From Variovorax sp. CF079 (GTDB lineage: Bacteria > Pseudomonadota > Gammaproteobacteria > Burkholderiales > Burkholderiaceae_C), in the NCBI RefSeq assembly GCF_900101545.1, contig NZ_FMZU01000036.1, positions 1 through 46,376 on the forward strand: a DNA stretch of 46,376 nt, given 5' to 3'. A program made the position numbers and the translations under genes. The notes beneath the pieces are model-generated. The model saw only the letters and a list, made by a program, of their open reading frames with translations, had not been told where the DNA came from and searched no databases. Shown here piece by piece: positions 32,435-41,580 of this stretch. Every line of letters starts with the position of its first letter. Positions within the stretch are counted from its first letter, which is position 1.

Positions 32435-32799
32435 TGCATCGGTCCAGCGAGATGATCGCTTCTCAGACTGCGGGCCTGCTGCATGCGCCATCGCTGTTTG
32501 GCTACGCATGCGTGGGGGGCAACGGTTCAATGCACCATTGGCCGTGTGTGTCGCCGCGCGCCGGTCGTGTCGACCTTTGGGCCAGCGCACGCAACGCGAG
32601 TCCGACCGTCATTGACGAGCCCGACAGGTGACCGTCGCGACCGGCAGCTCATGGCCGCCAGTTCCACTTCACCGGCCGCGGTCGAAGGTCAGCTTCGCTG
32701 CATTCCGGTCGTTCGGCGCCCGACGTCGACGGACCGCAACGGTGAAGGGTTGTCCACGGGCCCGAAGCGGACCTACGCCGCCTCCAAAAGCGGGCGTTC
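32435..32799. other. Gap without a recognisable gene
   Basis: Open frames on both strands are of shadow type, with no conserved pattern. I see no RNA gene or strong repeat. Confidence 0.4.
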
Positions 32800-32999
32800 T
32801 CATGATGAGAGCGCGGTCTTTTCCGGGCGATTTTTTGCTTCGCAGAACGCCGGAACGAGCTCTTCAAAAACGGACTGCGGATCCAAGTTTTCCTCAGGCT
32901 GGTCGATGATCAACGGCCGTTCATCGTGAGCATCCAAAGCAAGGTAGAGGAGCAAAAGCACGATGCCACGGGTGCCAGGCGAAAGTCGCTCAATGTCGA
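32800..32999 (-). pseudogene. AAA/SMC-like ATPase C-terminal fragment
   Basis: The minus strand encodes IDIERLSPGTRGIVLLLLYL (ABC-type signature) and DERPLIIDQPEENLDPQSVF (Walker B plus D-loop), then EELVPAFCEAKN before the similarity ends. This block is diagnostic for the AAA_23-type ATPases found in TrlF/PHP-ATPase and similar defence proteins. Walker A and the rest are missing. The fragment overlaps the end of the neighbouring LysR gene and is a relic. Confidence 0.6.
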
Positions 33000-33002
33000 T
33001 GC

Positions 33003-33935
33003 TTAGCGCTTGCTGGCCCCTCGGGCTGTCCGCTTGCTCGGTGTCAGCAAAGGAAGGACATCTGAGAATTGGCAAGTTGCGCGCGCAAGGGTCACCATGG
33101 TTGTCATGAACTCCCCGGCGCGTGCTGTTTTGTAGACGGCGGCGTATTGAAGCGGCGGCAGAGCCGGTTTGACGTCCAACCTCACGAGCCTGCCGACATC
33201 GCAAAGATGGCGGAATGTCGGCCACTGGACGTAGGTCACCCCCGCGCCGGCACATGCCAGGCTCAGTAGCGGAACGATGCTGTTGCTCGTCGTGCGGACC
33301 TTCGCTCTGAATCCGGTCTTTTTGAACCAGCGTTCCAGAATAAGGCCGGGGCCCGACCTGTTGGCTAGCACCGGGTATAGGGCGAGCTCGGCCAGCGTCA
33401 TCGGCTGTGTCGCCTCCACCAACCCGGGCTTGCACATCCAGACAAGTTCCACTTCGCCCACCGGCTCGCTGATAAACCGCGCCTCATCGTACGCATTAGG
33501 CACGATCATCAAATCGATCTCGTCAGCGAGCAACTTGTCCCTCAAGGTCACGCTTGCGTCCACGTCTGGCTCGATTCTGACGTGAGGAAGATTCTCCTGA
33601 ACCTCTGCGATCAAAGCGCTTAGCCACGTCATCGCGGTGGCCTCAGTCACCCCTAGTCTTAGGGCGCGAGTTCCGGAGACTTGCCCTGCAAGATGCAGAA
33701 CCGTCTCGTCGCGAAGTGCAAGCATGCGCCCCGCGTATGCGAGCAGTTCGCTCCCTTTGTCGGTCAGACGGGCCGTCCGCTCCGTCCGGTCGAACAGCGT
33801 CAGCTCCAACTGCGATTCAAGCTCCTGGATTCTTTTGGTGATGGCCGAGGGAACTGTATGCAGCTTCTCGCTCGCGGGAACGAACCCGCCGAGCGTTGCC
33901 ACCCAGAAGAACGCTTCCAGCTGCTTGAACGTCAT
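33003..33935 (-). CDS. LysR-family regulator
   Basis: A 310-residue LTTR: N-terminal HTH MTFKQLEAFFWVATLGGFVP, a PSAITKRIQELESQLELTLF recognition region, and a C-terminal two-lobe effector domain (RALRLGVTEATAMTWLSALI; AGAGVTYVQWPTFRHL). It is divergent from the dehydratase gene at 34035 and lies next to a 49-bp concentric palindrome, the expected arrangement for an LTTR regulating the adjacent catabolic genes. The C-terminal tail is rich in Arg and Lys. Confidence 0.9.
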   Translation of the reverse strand: MTFKQLEAFFWVATLGGFVPASEKLHTVPSAITKRIQELESQLELTLFDRTERTARLTDKGSELLAYAGRMLALRDETVLHLAGQVSGTRALRLGVTEATAMTWLSALIAEVQENLPHVRIEPDVDASVTLRDKLLADEIDLMIVPNAYDEARFISEPVGEVELVWMCKPGLVEATQPMTLAELALYPVLANRSGPGLILERWFKKTGFRAKVRTTSNSIVPLLSLACAGAGVTYVQWPTFRHLCDVGRLVRLDVKPALPPLQYAAVYKTARAGEFMTTMVTLARATCQFSDVLPLLTPSKRTARGASKR

Positions 33936-33940
33936 ACATA

Positions 33941-33989
33941 TGTTCCTTTAGGAGAAATATAAACCTCTTATATTTCAATTGTAGGAACA
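33941..33989. promoter_or_regulatory. 49-bp concentric inverted repeat, LysR operator candidate
   Basis: Outer arms TGTTCCT (33941-33947) / AGGAACA (33983-33989) and inner arms GAAATATA (33954-33961) / TATATTTC (33969-33976) share the same centre at 33965. The site begins 5 bases upstream of the lysR ATG and ends 46 bases before the dehydratase start. Confidence 0.7.
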
Positions 33990-34034
33990 CGGGATTCGTC
34001 ACACACTGCGGGCAGCAAACCCAATAGGCCAGTC

Positions 34035-35009
34035 ATGACAACGTTCGACATCGCACTCATCCGCCAAGCTGCAGAACGCGTGGAAGGCCGGGTTGTCCGA
34101 ACGCCGCTACTCGAGTCACCGATGTTGAACGAGCGAGCGGGCTGCCGGCTGCTGGTAAAAGCAGAGAACCTGCAGCTCACAGGATCTTTCAAGATCCGAG
34201 GCGCCCTGAACAAGCTCCTCTCGATGCCTGCCGCTGAGCGGAGCAACGGGGTGGTGGCGTTCTCTGCAGGCAATCACGGACAGGGAGTGGCGGCGGCTGC
34301 GCGTGCGGTCGGATGTCCCGCCATCATCGTGATGCCTACCACGGCCCCGAACATCAAGGTCGACAACTGCCGCTGGTGGGGTGCGGAAGTCGTCCAATAC
34401 GATCCGAACGCCCAAAACCGTGAAGACGTCGCGCGCGAAATCGCGTCGCCGCGTGGAATGACGGTAGTCTCGCCGTTCGATGATTACGACATCATGGCGG
34501 GGCAAGGCACGTGCGGCCTCGAGATCGTGGAGCAACTGACCGAGCAACAGGTCGCTCCAGATATGGTGGTCATCAATTGCAGCGGTGGCGGCTTGGCCTC
34601 GGGTGTCGCGGAAGCCGTCAAGACTGCGTTTCCTTTGGCGCGAATCCATCTTGCTGAGATTGAAGGCTACGAGAAGATGGCGCGCTCGCTTCGCGCGGGC
34701 AGCGCGCAGCGCAACGCTACGGTCCCGAAGACCATCCTGGACGGCATCAATGGCCCCACAGCAGGCACCCTGCCCCTGCAAGTGTTGTTGCGTCACGGCG
34801 CAACGGGCATCGGCGTCAGCGATGAAGAGGCGCTTTCCGGTCTGAGCGCAGCCTTCAACTGGCTCAAGCTCGTTCTGGAGCCGGGCGGCTCCGCAGCGAT
34901 TGGCGGCGTGCTTTCGGGAAAGCTCGACGTGGCAGGCAAGAACGTCGTCGTGATCGCATCCGGCGGAAACGTGGACCCCTCCGTCTTCGCCAACAGCCTG
35001 CTCGGGTGA
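34035..35009 (+). CDS. PLP-dependent threonine/serine dehydratase-like enzyme
   Basis: A 324-residue fold-type II PLP enzyme: LTGSFKIRGALNKLLSMP holds the Schiff-base Lys (about residue 54), FSAGNHGQGVAAAARAVG binds substrate carboxylate, INCSGGGLASGVAEAVK binds phosphate, and VVIASGGNVDPSVF closes the site. The family includes threonine ammonia-lyase, serine dehydratase/racemase and 3-hydroxyaspartate dehydratase; there is no regulatory ACT domain, pointing to a catabolic role. The next gene encodes a RidA protein, which removes the enamine/imine products such enzymes release. It is divergent from the LysR gene. Confidence 0.88.
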   Translation: MTTFDIALIRQAAERVEGRVVRTPLLESPMLNERAGCRLLVKAENLQLTGSFKIRGALNKLLSMPAAERSNGVVAFSAGNHGQGVAAAARAVGCPAIIVMPTTAPNIKVDNCRWWGAEVVQYDPNAQNREDVAREIASPRGMTVVSPFDDYDIMAGQGTCGLEIVEQLTEQQVAPDMVVINCSGGGLASGVAEAVKTAFPLARIHLAEIEGYEKMARSLRAGSAQRNATVPKTILDGINGPTAGTLPLQVLLRHGATGIGVSDEEALSGLSAAFNWLKLVLEPGGSAAIGGVLSGKLDVAGKNVVVIASGGNVDPSVFANSLLG

Positions 35010-35036
35010 GCCCTTCTTCCTGGAATCTGAACACTC

Positions 35037-35501
35037 ATGAATCCCGAGCACCAACTGCAGAGTCGAGGCTTGACCATGCCGAGCGATGTCTACGCCCCTT
35101 CTGGCGCCTACCGCCCGTTCCGGCGTGCCGGCCAGCTGCTTTTCGTATCTGGCCATGGCCCGCGAAAGGCCGACGGCCAGTACCTGACAGGCTGTTTGGC
35201 AAGTGCCGGCGATGTCGCCGCAGGGTACGCGGCAGCCCAACTCGCGACCCTGAACCTGCTGGCGGCGGTCAAGCTGGCCATTGGGGACCTTTCAAAGGTC
35301 GAGGCCGTTGTCAAGGTTCTGGGTCTCGTGAACTCAACTCACGATTTCAAGCTGCATCCCAAGGTGATCGACGGCTGTTCGGACACGCTCATTCAGGCGT
35401 TCGGCGAACGAGGTGAGCATGCCCGATCCGCTGTCGGGATGGCATCGCTGCCTCACGGAATGATGGTGGAGATCGAGGCCATTTTCCTCATCAGCGACTA
35501 G
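35037..35501 (+). CDS. RidA-family enamine/imine deaminase
   Basis: A 154-residue YjgF/YER057c/UK114 protein: FRRAGQLLFVSGHGPRKADG, LLAAVKLAIGDLSKVEAVVK and the conserved end GEHARSAVGMASLPHGMMVE, where the Arg needed to bind the 2-imino acid carboxylate is kept. RidA speeds hydrolysis of reactive 2-aminoacrylate-type intermediates. It starts 27 bases after the dehydratase gene, so the pair probably acts in sequence. An ATG at 35076 could be an internal alternative start. Confidence 0.88.
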   Translation: MNPEHQLQSRGLTMPSDVYAPSGAYRPFRRAGQLLFVSGHGPRKADGQYLTGCLASAGDVAAGYAAAQLATLNLLAAVKLAIGDLSKVEAVVKVLGLVNSTHDFKLHPKVIDGCSDTLIQAFGERGEHARSAVGMASLPHGMMVEIEAIFLISD

Positions 35502-35609
35502 CAGCTGCAGTCGCGCGTCCCCTCCGCTTTTCTTAGCTCTTGATGCACCGGACCCGATTGGTCGGGATGGTGCTGCACGTTCCTTCCTTCAATCAACCAC
35601 GGAGACATC

Positions 35610-36512
35610 ATGAAAGTTCGAGCGATCACGGTTGCCGCAGTCCTCACATCTGCCCTTGCGTGCCACGCGCAGAGCAGCGACACCCTTTCCAAGATCAAGG
35701 CCTCGGGCACGGTGCTGCAAGGCGTGCGGGAAGCGTCTGGCGCCCTCGCCTACACCTTGGGAGCCGGTGTCTACACGGGCTTTCATTACGAAATCTGCTC
35801 GAACATCATTCGCGACATTCGCAAGCAGCTGGGGCTTGAGAAGGTCGAGACGAGATACGTGCCTGTGACCTCGGCGAATCGAATCCCTTTGGTCAAGAAT
35901 GGCACCGTAGATCTGGAGTGTGGTTCGACGTCGAACACGCAGGCTCGACAAAAGGAGGTCTCGTTCGCGAACACCCTGTACGTTGAGGAGGTGCGGATGG
36001 CCGTGCGAAGCGACTCTGGCATCTCATCGTTGTCGGACCTCAACGGCAAGACCGTCGTCACGACCACTGGCACCACGGCGTTGCAACAAGTACGACAGAA
36101 CAAGCGAGCCAAGGGCCTCGACTTCAACGAGATCAGCGGCAAGGACCACTCGGACAGTTTCCTGCTGCTTGAATCCGGACGGGCCGACGCATTTGTACTC
36201 GACAGCCAAGTCCTGGCGGGCAGTATCGCGATGTCAAGAACCCCGAAGAAATACAAGATCGTGGGAGAGCCGCTCTCCATCGAGCCTATCGCCATCATGA
36301 TCCGAAAGGACGATCCGGCGTTCAAGAAAGTTGTCGACGACAGCATTGCGCGCCAAGTGAAGGACGGCACCGTCGCAAAGTTGTACGAGAAGTGGTTTCA
36401 GCAGCCGATTCCCCCGTCCAACACGTCGCTGAACCTGCCGCCTTCTGCGGCGACAAAGGCAGCTTGGGAGTCCTTGAACGATCGGCCTGCCGAATCGTAC
36501 AAGGTCGAGTGA
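35610..36512 (+). CDS. Amino-acid ABC transporter solute-binding protein (family 3, GltI-like)
   Basis: A 300-residue periplasmic binding protein: signal peptide (RAITVAAVLTSALACHAQ), lobe I with GVREASGALAYTLG and TRYVPVTSANRIPLVKNGTV, hinge DLECGSTSNTQARQKEVSFA, and lobe II with LNGKTVVTTTGTTALQQVRQ. The pattern is that of glutamate/aspartate receptors (GltI/AatJ). No permease or ATPase genes follow, so it must use components coded elsewhere. In context it probably imports the amino acid attacked by the upstream dehydratase. Confidence 0.88.
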   Translation: MKVRAITVAAVLTSALACHAQSSDTLSKIKASGTVLQGVREASGALAYTLGAGVYTGFHYEICSNIIRDIRKQLGLEKVETRYVPVTSANRIPLVKNGTVDLECGSTSNTQARQKEVSFANTLYVEEVRMAVRSDSGISSLSDLNGKTVVTTTGTTALQQVRQNKRAKGLDFNEISGKDHSDSFLLLESGRADAFVLDSQVLAGSIAMSRTPKKYKIVGEPLSIEPIAIMIRKDDPAFKKVVDDSIARQVKDGTVAKLYEKWFQQPIPPSNTSLNLPPSAATKAAWESLNDRPAESYKVE

Positions 36513-36742
36513 TCTCGAACTTCGCGCTCTCATGATGTCCAGCAACTCAAGCTCCGCCCTCGAGTCCTTCGATGGCGCATATGCGGCTCAATCGGTCGCC
36601 ACGGTTCCCCCGGACGTCACTTTACAGTTGCAAACGGACTGAAGAAGGAAAAGCCGAATCCGGCTCAGAGGCGGATTGCAGCGATGCCCTTTGACTTGAG
36701 CTTAATGGAGCGGCGTGGCGTGACGCAACGCTGGCGGGAAGT

Positions 36743-37564
36743 TCAACCGGAGCGCAGCGTTTGATGACCGAGTCGCTTGGAAACCTCGACGCCACATGCT
36801 TTCGCTGCTATTGCCTGACTGCCGGCCCAGTCGGTATCGAAGGATCGTGAGCGCCCCATGAGCGTGACCCCGAGCACGATGTTTCCGGAATAGTCGAAAA
36901 CAGGCGCCGCGAACGAGCAGACCCCTGGAGTGGGGTTGTTGACTGAGCGAGACACGCCGTGTTTTCGTACCTCGTTCAACATGCCTTGGAAATCGACGCG
37001 CTCGGTAGGTTTGGCGATGTCCGGTCCTAGTCGCCGCTCGTCCTCGAGCAGAGATTCCTCAATCAGTTTGGCGGGCAGGTAGGCAGCAAATAGGCGGCCC
37101 GTCGCTGTGCCCGCCAACGACATGACGGTCCCCGTTCGGATGTTGGTGTGTAGCGGATAGATCGCATCAAAGAGATACACGATCGTCGGCCCCTGGTTGC
37201 CCCACACGGAAAGGGCAACGCTGTGTCCAGTTTCCCTGGCCAATTGCTCCGCGAAGGGCGTGGCCTCGCGAACCGGATTGAGCATCCGGAGAGTCACAAG
37301 GCCAAGCTGCATTGCGGTCGGTCCGAGCCAGTAGTAGCCCGTCGAAGCCTCCTGGGTGACCAACCCCAGCTTGGAGAAGCTCACCAGGTACGGGTGGGCC
37401 TTCCCGGGCGCCATGTCAGCGGCCTTGGCGAGCTCCCTCAAGGGCATAGGTCGGCCCTGGGCGCCCAGCGCCAGAAGCAATTGGCCGCCCGCTTCGATGG
37501 ACTGGATGCCCCTGCGTTCCTTCTCCGAGTTCGATTCGCTGCTGTCACCTTCAAGTACGCCCAT
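36743..37564 (-). CDS. IclR-family regulator
   Basis: A 273-residue IclR protein: winged HTH GIQSIEAGGQLLLALGAQGR and LRELAKAADMAPGKAHPYLV, followed by the effector domain with AEQLARETGHSVALSVWGNQ and GVCSFAAPVFDYSGNIVLGV. It is divergent from the flavoprotein gene at 37700 with a 135-bp gap holding a clear palindrome. It is therefore the likely controller of the rightward catabolic operon. The N-terminal 18 residues are Ser/Glu-rich and family-atypical, so an internal start is possible. Confidence 0.88.
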   Translation of the reverse strand: MGVLEGDSSESNSEKERRGIQSIEAGGQLLLALGAQGRPMPLRELAKAADMAPGKAHPYLVSFSKLGLVTQEASTGYYWLGPTAMQLGLVTLRMLNPVREATPFAEQLARETGHSVALSVWGNQGPTIVYLFDAIYPLHTNIRTGTVMSLAGTATGRLFAAYLPAKLIEESLLEDERRLGPDIAKPTERVDFQGMLNEVRKHGVSRSVNNPTPGVCSFAAPVFDYSGNIVLGVTLMGRSRSFDTDWAGSQAIAAKACGVEVSKRLGHQTLRSG

Positions 37565-37633
37565 GGCTGTCTCCTAACGTTTTGATTCTAACAACGTCAT
37601 TAGCTCAGGGTAAACCATTAGTATATGAAAGAT

Positions 37634-37654
37634 GCGTTAGCCAGATACTAACGC
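37634..37654. promoter_or_regulatory. Inverted repeat, candidate IclR operator
   Basis: GCGTTAG-CCAGATA-CTAACGC is a perfect 7-bp inverted repeat 45 bases upstream of the flavoprotein start. A related CTAACG also occurs at 37572-37577, next to the iclR start. Confidence 0.65.
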
Positions 37655-37699
37655 CATCGGGTCGGCAGATGCGGCCCCTACCTCTAGGAGTGATGGTCA

Positions 37700-39457
37700 A
37701 TGAGCAAGCAGGAATCCGAGTACGACGTTCTGGTGGTCGGCACTGGCGCGTCTGGCATGTCGGCGGCGGTCACCGCGGCTTATCAGGGCCTCAAGGTGCT
37801 CGTCGTCGACAAGGCGCCGGTCTATGGCGGCACTACAGCCCGCTCAGGTGGATGGCTCTGGATCCCTGGCACCAAGCTCGCGAAAGAGCAGGGCATCAAC
37901 GAACCGCCGGGAGCGGCCCGCGCCTATCTGCAGCACGAGGCGACCACGCATTTCGACGCCGCGCGCGTCGACGCCTTCATCGAGAACGGACCGAAAGCCT
38001 TCGACTTCTTTACCGAGAACACCTGCGTGCAGTTCGACATGCCGCCGGTGTTTCCCGACTACCACGCAGAAGCGCCTGGCGGCCAACCGGGCGGTCGCTC
38101 CATGGTGACCCGTCCCTTCGACGGGCGAGAACTCGGCAGCCGCATCGCCCAGCTGGCGCCGCCCGTGCCCGAGCTGACTGTGTTCGGCATGATGCTCGGC
38201 TCGGGCAAGGAACTGTGGCACTTCCTGCGTGCCTTTAAATCTTTCGAGTCCTTCTGGTACGTCGCCAAGCGCTTCGGCGGTCACCTGCTCGATGTGGTGA
38301 GGTATGGCCGCGGGATGACCCTGACGAACGGAAACGCCTTGGCTGGCCGACTCGCCAAGGCCGCAATGGACCTCGACGTTCCCGTGTGGCTGAACTCGCC
38401 GGTGAAGTCGCTCATCGTGGAAGGCGATGCTGTCGTCGGCGCGACCGTCTTGCAGGACGGCAAGCCGCTCGAGATCCGCGTGCGCCGTGGCGTGGTCCTG
38501 GCATGCGGCGGCTTCCCCTATGACGTGGAGCGTCGCAAGCAGTTGTTCCCGCATGCGCCGACCGGCCATGAACACTTCACTCCCTCTCCGGCACTGAATA
38601 CCGGCGATGGTCTGCGACTGGGGGAGTCCGTCGGTGGCTGGGTTGATCCCACGATCCCAAATGCCGCCGCCTGGTGCCCGACCTCGGTGACGAAGCGCAA
38701 AGATGGCTCCGAGGGCGTCATGCCTCACTTCATCGATCGGGCGAAGCCGGGTGTGATCGCAGTCACGCCGCGGGGTCGCCGCTTCACCAACGAAGCGCTC
38801 TCGTACCACGACTTCATTCAGGATCTCGTGAAGGCGTGCGCGGGCAACTCCGAAGCGACCTGCTGGCTGATCTGCGACCACAAGCACCTGCGCGAATACG
38901 GCATGGGCTGCGTTGCGCCGTTCCCCCTGCCGATCGGCAGGCACTTGCAAACTGGTTATCTCAAGCGCGGCAACAGCCTGCAAGAACTGGCCAAGGTGAT
39001 CGGCGTGCCCTCCGGCGTACTGCAAGAGGAGGTCGAATCCTTCAATCGCGATGCCGCCAAGGGCATCGACACGAAATTCGCCAAGGGCAGCACGGCCTAC
39101 AACCGTTTCCAGGGCGACTCCTTAGTGACTCCGAACCCGTGCATGGCACCCATCCGTCAGGGCCCTTACTACGCGATCAAGATTGTTGTCGGCGAGATCG
39201 GCACATTCGCCGGACTGCTGACCGATGACTCGTGCCAGGTCCTCACGCAGGACCGGCAACCGATCAAGGGCCTCTACGCCGTCGGCAACGACGCCGCCAG
39301 CATCATGGGTGGCAACTACCCCGGAGCGGGCATCACCCTCGGCCCGGCGCTGACCTTCGGCTACGTCGTGGGTCAAACGCTCGCAAGCCAAACAACTCGA
39401 ACTGCTGCTGATGTCGTCCAGTTGGCCGCTCCGCGCCAGCGTGTCCACGCCGCCTGA
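37700..39457 (+). CDS. FAD-dependent dehydrogenase (3-ketosteroid 1-dehydrogenase-like)
   Basis: A 585-residue FAD_binding_2 flavoprotein: dinucleotide motif YDVLVVGTGASGMSAAVTAA, substrate-lobe start GGTTARSGGWLWIPGTKLAK, central Rossmann part RRGVVLACGGFPYDVERRKQ, and the FAD-binding end GNDAASIMGGNYPGAGITLG. The organisation and length match KstD/fumarate-reductase-like enzymes that introduce a C=C bond next to a ketone, so a steroid, terpenoid or other cyclic ketone substrate is plausible. It is the first gene of the IclR-facing operon. Confidence 0.85.
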   Translation: MSKQESEYDVLVVGTGASGMSAAVTAAYQGLKVLVVDKAPVYGGTTARSGGWLWIPGTKLAKEQGINEPPGAARAYLQHEATTHFDAARVDAFIENGPKAFDFFTENTCVQFDMPPVFPDYHAEAPGGQPGGRSMVTRPFDGRELGSRIAQLAPPVPELTVFGMMLGSGKELWHFLRAFKSFESFWYVAKRFGGHLLDVVRYGRGMTLTNGNALAGRLAKAAMDLDVPVWLNSPVKSLIVEGDAVVGATVLQDGKPLEIRVRRGVVLACGGFPYDVERRKQLFPHAPTGHEHFTPSPALNTGDGLRLGESVGGWVDPTIPNAAAWCPTSVTKRKDGSEGVMPHFIDRAKPGVIAVTPRGRRFTNEALSYHDFIQDLVKACAGNSEATCWLICDHKHLREYGMGCVAPFPLPIGRHLQTGYLKRGNSLQELAKVIGVPSGVLQEEVESFNRDAAKGIDTKFAKGSTAYNRFQGDSLVTPNPCMAPIRQGPYYAIKIVVGEIGTFAGLLTDDSCQVLTQDRQPIKGLYAVGNDAASIMGGNYPGAGITLGPALTFGYVVGQTLASQTTRTAADVVQLAAPRQRVHAA

Positions 39458-39486
39458 TCTCAAGACAAACCTATCCGGAAAGACAA

Positions 39487-40263
39487 ATGGAAATCTCTGA
39501 ACTCATGGCGCCGCAGGTCTTGGGCGGGCGCATCGCTCTTGTGACCGGCGCAGGGCAGGGCAATGGCAAAGCCATCGCCAAGGGCCTTGCGAAAGCGGGC
39601 GCCCAGGTCGTCGTGACCGACCTGAACGATGAAAACGCCAAGGCAGTTGCTGCCGAAATCAATGCTGCGGGTGGGAAGGCGGTCGCGTACAAGCTGGATG
39701 TGACTTCGCGAGATGCTTGCCAGGCACTGGCGCTCACCGTGGCACGCGAAGTCGGAAACATCGACATCCTGGTGAACAACGCCGGCATCATCATTCGCGA
39801 GGGTTTGGACAGCCCGAAGGTCGCGTCGAACCTCGAGCGCACGCTGACGGTGAACGTGATGGGTACCTTCCTTCCAACGCATGCGTGGTTGGATGCGCTG
39901 AAGGAAACCAAGGGCGTGATCATCAACGTTGGGTCCATCGCCTCGAGCACCGGAATTCCCAATGTGGTCGGCTACTCCCCGTCCAAGGGCGCGGTCAAGC
40001 TCATGACGCAAGCACTCGCCGTCGAGTTGGCGAAGGACGGTATCCGTGTCAACGCAATTGCGCCTGGCGTCATCGAGACGCCCATGACGTCGTACACGCG
40101 GGAGGCGCCAGAGCGCCTCGACAAGTTCATGTTGCGCACGCCGATGGCGCGCGTCGGGCAGCCCGAGGAACTGGTCGGCCCCGTTGTATTCCTGGCATCG
40201 AGCATGGCCACCTATGTGACGGGCGTGACTCTTCCCGTTGATGGCGGTTTCCTCGCTTCCTGA
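39487..40263 (+). CDS. Short-chain dehydrogenase/reductase
   Basis: A 258-residue classical SDR: IALVTGAGQGNGKAIAKGLA (TGxxxGxG), VNNAGIIIREGL, catalytic Ser in NVGSIASSTG and the YSPSK catalytic Tyr/Lys, then VNAIAPGVIETPM and the closing VTLPVDGGFLAS. An Asp after the second strand (VVVTDLNDEN) favours NAD(H). It probably oxidises a hydroxyl to a ketone in the same pathway as the preceding KstD-like enzyme, whose gene ends 29 bases upstream. Confidence 0.9.
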   Translation: MEISELMAPQVLGGRIALVTGAGQGNGKAIAKGLAKAGAQVVVTDLNDENAKAVAAEINAAGGKAVAYKLDVTSRDACQALALTVAREVGNIDILVNNAGIIIREGLDSPKVASNLERTLTVNVMGTFLPTHAWLDALKETKGVIINVGSIASSTGIPNVVGYSPSKGAVKLMTQALAVELAKDGIRVNAIAPGVIETPMTSYTREAPERLDKFMLRTPMARVGQPEELVGPVVFLASSMATYVTGVTLPVDGGFLAS

Positions 40264-40325
40264 TTTTCGACTTCATTTTTGATCGCAACCCTGAACTCAC
40301 TGAGTTCGAATAACCGGAGACAGCT

Positions 40326-41522
40326 ATGAGCATTCCCAAGTTCCTGAAGCGAGCCGCTCTTGCCGCGAGCCTTGTTGCTGCCACAGCCGCAAGCGCTCAA
40401 GACGTCAAGTTGGGCTACAACGGAGATCTGTCAGCCTCTCCCTCCGCGCAAAGCGGCCAGGCGGCAGTGCTCGGCATGGAGGCGGCGATTGCCGACATCA
40501 ATGCGGCTGGCGGCGTCCTCGGCAAGAAGCTGGTGCTCGTCACTCGCGATGACACTTCGGCACCCCCGAAGTCGATCCAGAACATGAGCGAGCTGGTCGA
40601 CAACGAAAAGGTCTCCGCCGTGTTCGGTCCGACCAACTCCGGCAATGCGATGGCCTGGAAGCACATTGCGAACCAGAAGAAGATTCCGGTCATCGGCAAC
40701 GTGGGTTCGGGCACTGACATCACCAAGCCCATGAGCCCGGGCGCAGACAACTACATGTTCCGAGTGTCGATGGTGGACCGCGAGCAGGTGGCCGCCCTGA
40801 TGGCGTATGTCAAGAAGAACACAGACAAGGCGAAGGTCATCGGCCTGATGGCTGAGACCACGGGCTACGGCCAGGGCGGCCTGAAGGACATGGAGGAGAT
40901 TGCCAAGCTCCAGAACATTAAGATCGCCGCGACCGAGCGTTTCGGTGTCGGCGATACGGACATGACCTCCCAGCTGAGCAAGATGAAGTCTGCCGGCGTC
41001 GACACCGTGGTGGTGTGGGCACAGGGTACCCCCATCGCGCAGCTGGTTCGCAGCATGGAGAAGATCAACTATTTCCCGCTGGTACTGACCTCGTGGGCGG
41101 CAGACAACATCACGTTCTACGACGCAGCAGGCAAGACGCTTGCTGAAAAGCCGATCTTCATGCGCACGGTCAGCGAGACGCGCACACCTGCCCAGCAGAA
41201 ACTGTTCGACCGCGTCGGCCCCAAGCTCAAGGCGCCGGGCTCCTTCTCCTTCGCGCTGCACGGCTACGACTCGGTCCTGCTCTATGCCGCCGCCGCGAAG
41301 CAAGCCAACAGCTTTGATGGATCGGCCGTTCGCGTCGCACTCGAAGACCTGAAGACCACGGTCCAGGGCGTTCTGAAAACTTACGACAAGCCGTTCAGTA
41401 AGACCAATCACGAAGCTCTGACCGCCAAGGATTTGGTGTGGATTCGCTGGAAGGACGGCAAGCTGCTGCCCTATACGGACCCGATCGTCGGCGCATTGGC
41501 AGGCGCGGACTTCAAGCAGTAA
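40326..41522 (+). CDS. LivJ-type ABC transporter solute-binding protein
   Basis: A 398-residue periplasmic receptor with signal peptide (LKRAALAASLVAATAASAQD). It has the Leu/Ile/Val-type lobes GQAAVLGMEAAIADINAAGG, VFGPTNSGNAMAWKHIANQK and GVDTVVVWAQGTPIAQLVRS. The length is normal for Peripla_BP_6. Such receptors also bind aromatic and other organic acids, so in this operon it probably recognises the catabolic substrate. A GGAG ribosome site lies just upstream. Confidence 0.9.
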   Translation: MSIPKFLKRAALAASLVAATAASAQDVKLGYNGDLSASPSAQSGQAAVLGMEAAIADINAAGGVLGKKLVLVTRDDTSAPPKSIQNMSELVDNEKVSAVFGPTNSGNAMAWKHIANQKKIPVIGNVGSGTDITKPMSPGADNYMFRVSMVDREQVAALMAYVKKNTDKAKVIGLMAETTGYGQGGLKDMEEIAKLQNIKIAATERFGVGDTDMTSQLSKMKSAGVDTVVVWAQGTPIAQLVRSMEKINYFPLVLTSWAADNITFYDAAGKTLAEKPIFMRTVSETRTPAQQKLFDRVGPKLKAPGSFSFALHGYDSVLLYAAAAKQANSFDGSAVRVALEDLKTTVQGVLKTYDKPFSKTNHEALTAKDLVWIRWKDGKLLPYTDPIVGALAGADFKQ

Positions 41523-41580
41523 CGCGAAACGCGTATCCGGGCCGCATCCCGCGGCCCGGGCAATCATCTCGGAGGCAACT

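Noticed and set aside
36513..36742. Small coding fragment between the binding-protein and iclR genes
   Set aside because: A rightward frame ending near 36763 looks protein-like in places, but it overlaps the iclR end, lacks a start and has no recognisable family.
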